From Cristatella mucedo (taxonomy: Eukaryota; Bryozoa; Phylactolaemata; Cristatellidae), in the NCBI GenBank assembly GCA_009760855.2, contig WPIO01000107.1, positions 437,001 through 501,000 of the forward strand: a stretch of 64,000 nucleotides of DNA, in the 5' to 3' direction. A program made the translations under genes and the position numbers. The notes under the pieces were generated by a model that was not told where the DNA came from, searched no databases, and was given only the letters and a program-made list of their open reading frames with translations. Of this stretch, positions 61,350-64,000 are shown piece after piece; position 1 is the first letter of the stretch, and each line of letters starts with the position of its first letter.

Positions 61350-63439
61350 AAATCAACGTTACGCGTTGCAGCGGCTTTATTTGTGTAATATCGTGGTTAA
61401 AAAAGATTTTACATTTGCTTTATATTAGTCTCTTTACAGAAGTAGACTGGATTGGTGCTACAAGACTGGATACTTGAACAAGAATGATATTGAACTACGA
61501 CTAAGATGGCTATCTTGGTGGAGCGGCAAACTAGGTTACCAAAGTGCAGACTGGGAACGGTCCGAACAGTTGTTAAAAGCTATTTTGACAGTTTGTACTG
61601 TTTTTAGAATATTTTGGCAACCCAGACGACAGTACTTCAATCCTTAAGTGGCCCAGGATAGGAGCTATAACAGCTGCTAAGCTAAGTCGAACCTACCAGT
61701 TGAGGTGCATACGAATGGTGGACCTATACCTATAGTGATTTTTTCTTATGAATAAAAATTTATAAAGCAATTTCATGATGAGATTTTCAATTAATATAGT
61801 TTCAGGCAACAGGATCACGAAACAGTGTCGAAAAAATGAATCACCAGCGTTTGCATCTTACTCTACTAGCTATGGAACACTCGACTCGAGTCAAAGCCCC
61901 CTAGTTTACCAACCAAGCCTTAAACTCTGCTTTATGCTAGCTTCCCGTTTAGTCAGCTCAGCGAAGTGAGACTATCAACGGACAGCCACTTGGCTTCATA
62001 TGTGCACCAAGTAGTACAACCGTAAGGAAGCCTCAGCAGTCTTTACCACCTTAAGGATACAAAGCTACTTTCTGGACCAAAATTCGTGACAATGACTGGC
62101 TAGTGTAAGCAACATGGACCAAAGTTAAAAACCCACGATCTCTATGACGAATTGCTTTCCTTTTAAGTTGATTAACAATTTTTTGAACGTCTAGACAGTA
62201 TACTTAGCCAGCGACCGGTCTCACTTACATATTACGTGCTAATGCTACAGAGGAGCCTACCTGCCAACGTTAGATAGCACTATTTTAGACGGGCAAGAGT
62301 TCTTGGGTGAAGCGATTTTCGTTGAGGTATTAAATGAATTTTTTGCTTCATCAAAAATTAAAGCTTTGCCACTTAGCACTCTACCTACATTTATCAAACA
62401 GCATAAGTATGAACCTGTTGTGCTCACACTCGGCTTGCAGCAGGCCACCAAGGATTCTTAATGCTTTAATCTAACCTGTTACGATGCCAAAATATGCAGG
62501 AAGCCAGGCCCTTAATAGAGAGTTGCTGATAAATTAAGTTTAAGAACCACTTGGTTTATTGTAAGGATACCTTCAGCCAGCACCCTCATACAAAGCCAGT
62601 TTATGTTTTTTTCAAGCAATCCGTATGAGGCAGCATCTAATATAAACTTTGACCCTTACTCTTTCTTCAGGTACCATTTAATTTGACTAGTCATGCGATA
62701 AATCAGTTTTAAGGCGTAATTTCATAGAGTGAAATTCGACGTCGTAGAGGATTAAAATAACTCAATTAGGAGAGCTGATAGCCGTTGCAGATAAACTAGC
62801 TAAACAATGCTATCAAATAAAGAAATCGTTATGGCAAGAATTTGACAACATAGCAAACTATCACGGTGATAGCTGGCCTAAATTAACGTACAATAACGCT
62901 ACATGTATATTGTAAGTGCTCGAAATCCATAGGAATCCTTTGCTTGTTTGAAAGGAAAGAACGACATTGGTTGTTATTGCAAGACCTGGTAACATAACTA
63001 ATTCGTCTTTTGAATTGACTAATTGTAGGAATATATTGCTATTAGGCTATCAATTTAGCATGTAAGTACAAACTTTCACTTTTTTCTGCTGACCTAAAAG
63101 AAACACATACTCGAAACTCTTTGTTTTTCACCGGCTTTACCAGTTTTTTTGCTTAGCTGTTTCTGCTGATAGGCTTTGTATAGAACCAATTAAAATTCTT
63201 CTCGCTCTGCTTTCTATTCTATAATCTTACAGCTAGAACTGAACTGATGTCATTGCATTATCAGATTTGACGATATTTATAATACATTTCATAAAATAAT
63301 AGCCTCTCGTCTCTATTTTGGTGCTTCCTAGAGATCTTCCCCAATGAACTAGTTCATTCCGGCAATCTTGTTTATTTTCGCATCAATCACCTCGCTACAT
63401 TCATTTTGGCATTTGGGAAAATCTATCCCTTTCGCTACT

Positions 63440-63900
63440 TATTGTGCCTTCCTTTCACTTGCTTACTGTCCCGTGCTCCTAATCAAGCAGGAAATTAACT
63501 TCATTATCGGCCTTTTCATTCTAAGACTCCAGCCTACCCATGAGAACTACTCCCCACGTGGCTATGCACTGTACAACAATTTTTTCTGAATCACCTTGTT
63601 AAAAAACACCTCACACAAACCTCAAGTCTTTTTAGAGATCTTTCCGTGAGTTACTATGCTCCCAACGCATGAAACTCACTTTCAAATGACGTCATGAAAT
63701 CTCATGAGACGATGACATTCAAAAAGAATATTGAGACACAATTAAAAATTGCCGCATTTAGTTGGGTCCTTTTAATTCATCCTTTGCCTGCTAGTGCATG
63801 CTGATACTGGGTATGCTGCCAGTTACCACGTTTGGAAGCTGGCCATGTGCAAGCTACCTGTAAATATGTGTTGCTGGTTTACAGTTTGCATGCTCCAAAT
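63440..63900 (+). mobile_element. Old LINE 3' end, copy 2
   Basis: Partner of 27,095-28,030, uninterrupted here: 'LLIKQEINFI', 'LRLQPTHENYSP', then AGTTACTATGCTCCCAACGC, ATGACATTCAAAAAGAATAT and GCATGCTGATACTGG blocks. Confidence 0.7.
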
Positions 63901-64000
63901 CAAACCTAGCATAATGTTAAAGTTACATAAAATGCAAAATTCCTTAAGACGCCGATTAAGTTGTGCTGCCACTAGCGCTGGCGGCTTCTCATATTGCTCT

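Larger units (their letters stand above)
55350..64000. repeat. Segmental duplication, copy 2 (runs off window)
   Basis: Same order and orientation as 19,410-28,030. It carries two LINE insertions that copy 1 lacks and lacks the one copy 1 has at 27,316. 55,350-56,940 and 61,350-63,440 show no gene. A 64-codon minus frame at 62,257-62,451 has no known domain. Confidence 0.88.

Overview
The window is nuclear DNA from an animal, most likely an invertebrate, with no intact protein-coding gene that I can support. The evidence is many 5'-truncated CR1/L2-type LINE fragments ending in a hairpin plus (TTA)n, two tRNA-derived SINE families, long (CT)n microsatellites, a Tc1/mariner relic and several satellites. 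The species group is inference; nothing in the sequence names it.

Layout. (1) About 281-18,900 is a tandem array of four related units (A about 3.2 kb; B, C and D about 5.0-5.2 kb). Each holds an internal LINE 3' end, a (CT)n tract and a second LINE 3' end. B-D also carry a reversed SINE that A lacks. The units are mosaics of one another, which suggests exchange between units. (2) 18,905-19,410 is another LINE 3' fragment. (3) 19,410-28,030 is the first copy of a large segmental duplication; the second copy is 55,350-64,000 and runs off the window. Each copy has a CpG-rich core with a CCAAT/CArG/TATA cluster, followed 0.5-1.5 kb downstream by four short inverted-repeat hairpins of one family. 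(4) 28,060-28,910 is an inverted, diverged piece of the 5.2-kb unit. (5) 28,930-38,640 is a decayed satellite with a monomer of about 410 bp, later monomers being extended to about 0.9 kb. It is interrupted by two LINEs and two SINEs. (6) 39,140-39,930 is a loose repeat of about 170 bp. (7) 40,300-41,280 is a dead Tc1/mariner transposase. (8) 41,640-45,265 is the longest LINE, with endonuclease and reverse transcriptase domains, broken by many stops and by a SINE. (9) 47,050-50,930 and 54,115-54,430 are purine-rich, decayed minisatellite of about 20 bp, interrupted by LINEs and SINEs. (10) 54,490-54,930 is another diverged end of the 5.2-kb unit, directly left of the second segmental copy.

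The history can be partly ordered. The segmental duplication apparently included the end of one 5.2-kb unit. The first side then expanded that unit into the array. LINE insertions continued afterwards: three (27,316-27,807, 57,376-58,374 and 60,677-60,739) have empty sites in the opposite copy and short target-site duplications. The most interesting candidates for function are the paired promoter-like clusters and the hairpin clusters downstream of them, but no transcript evidence is available here.
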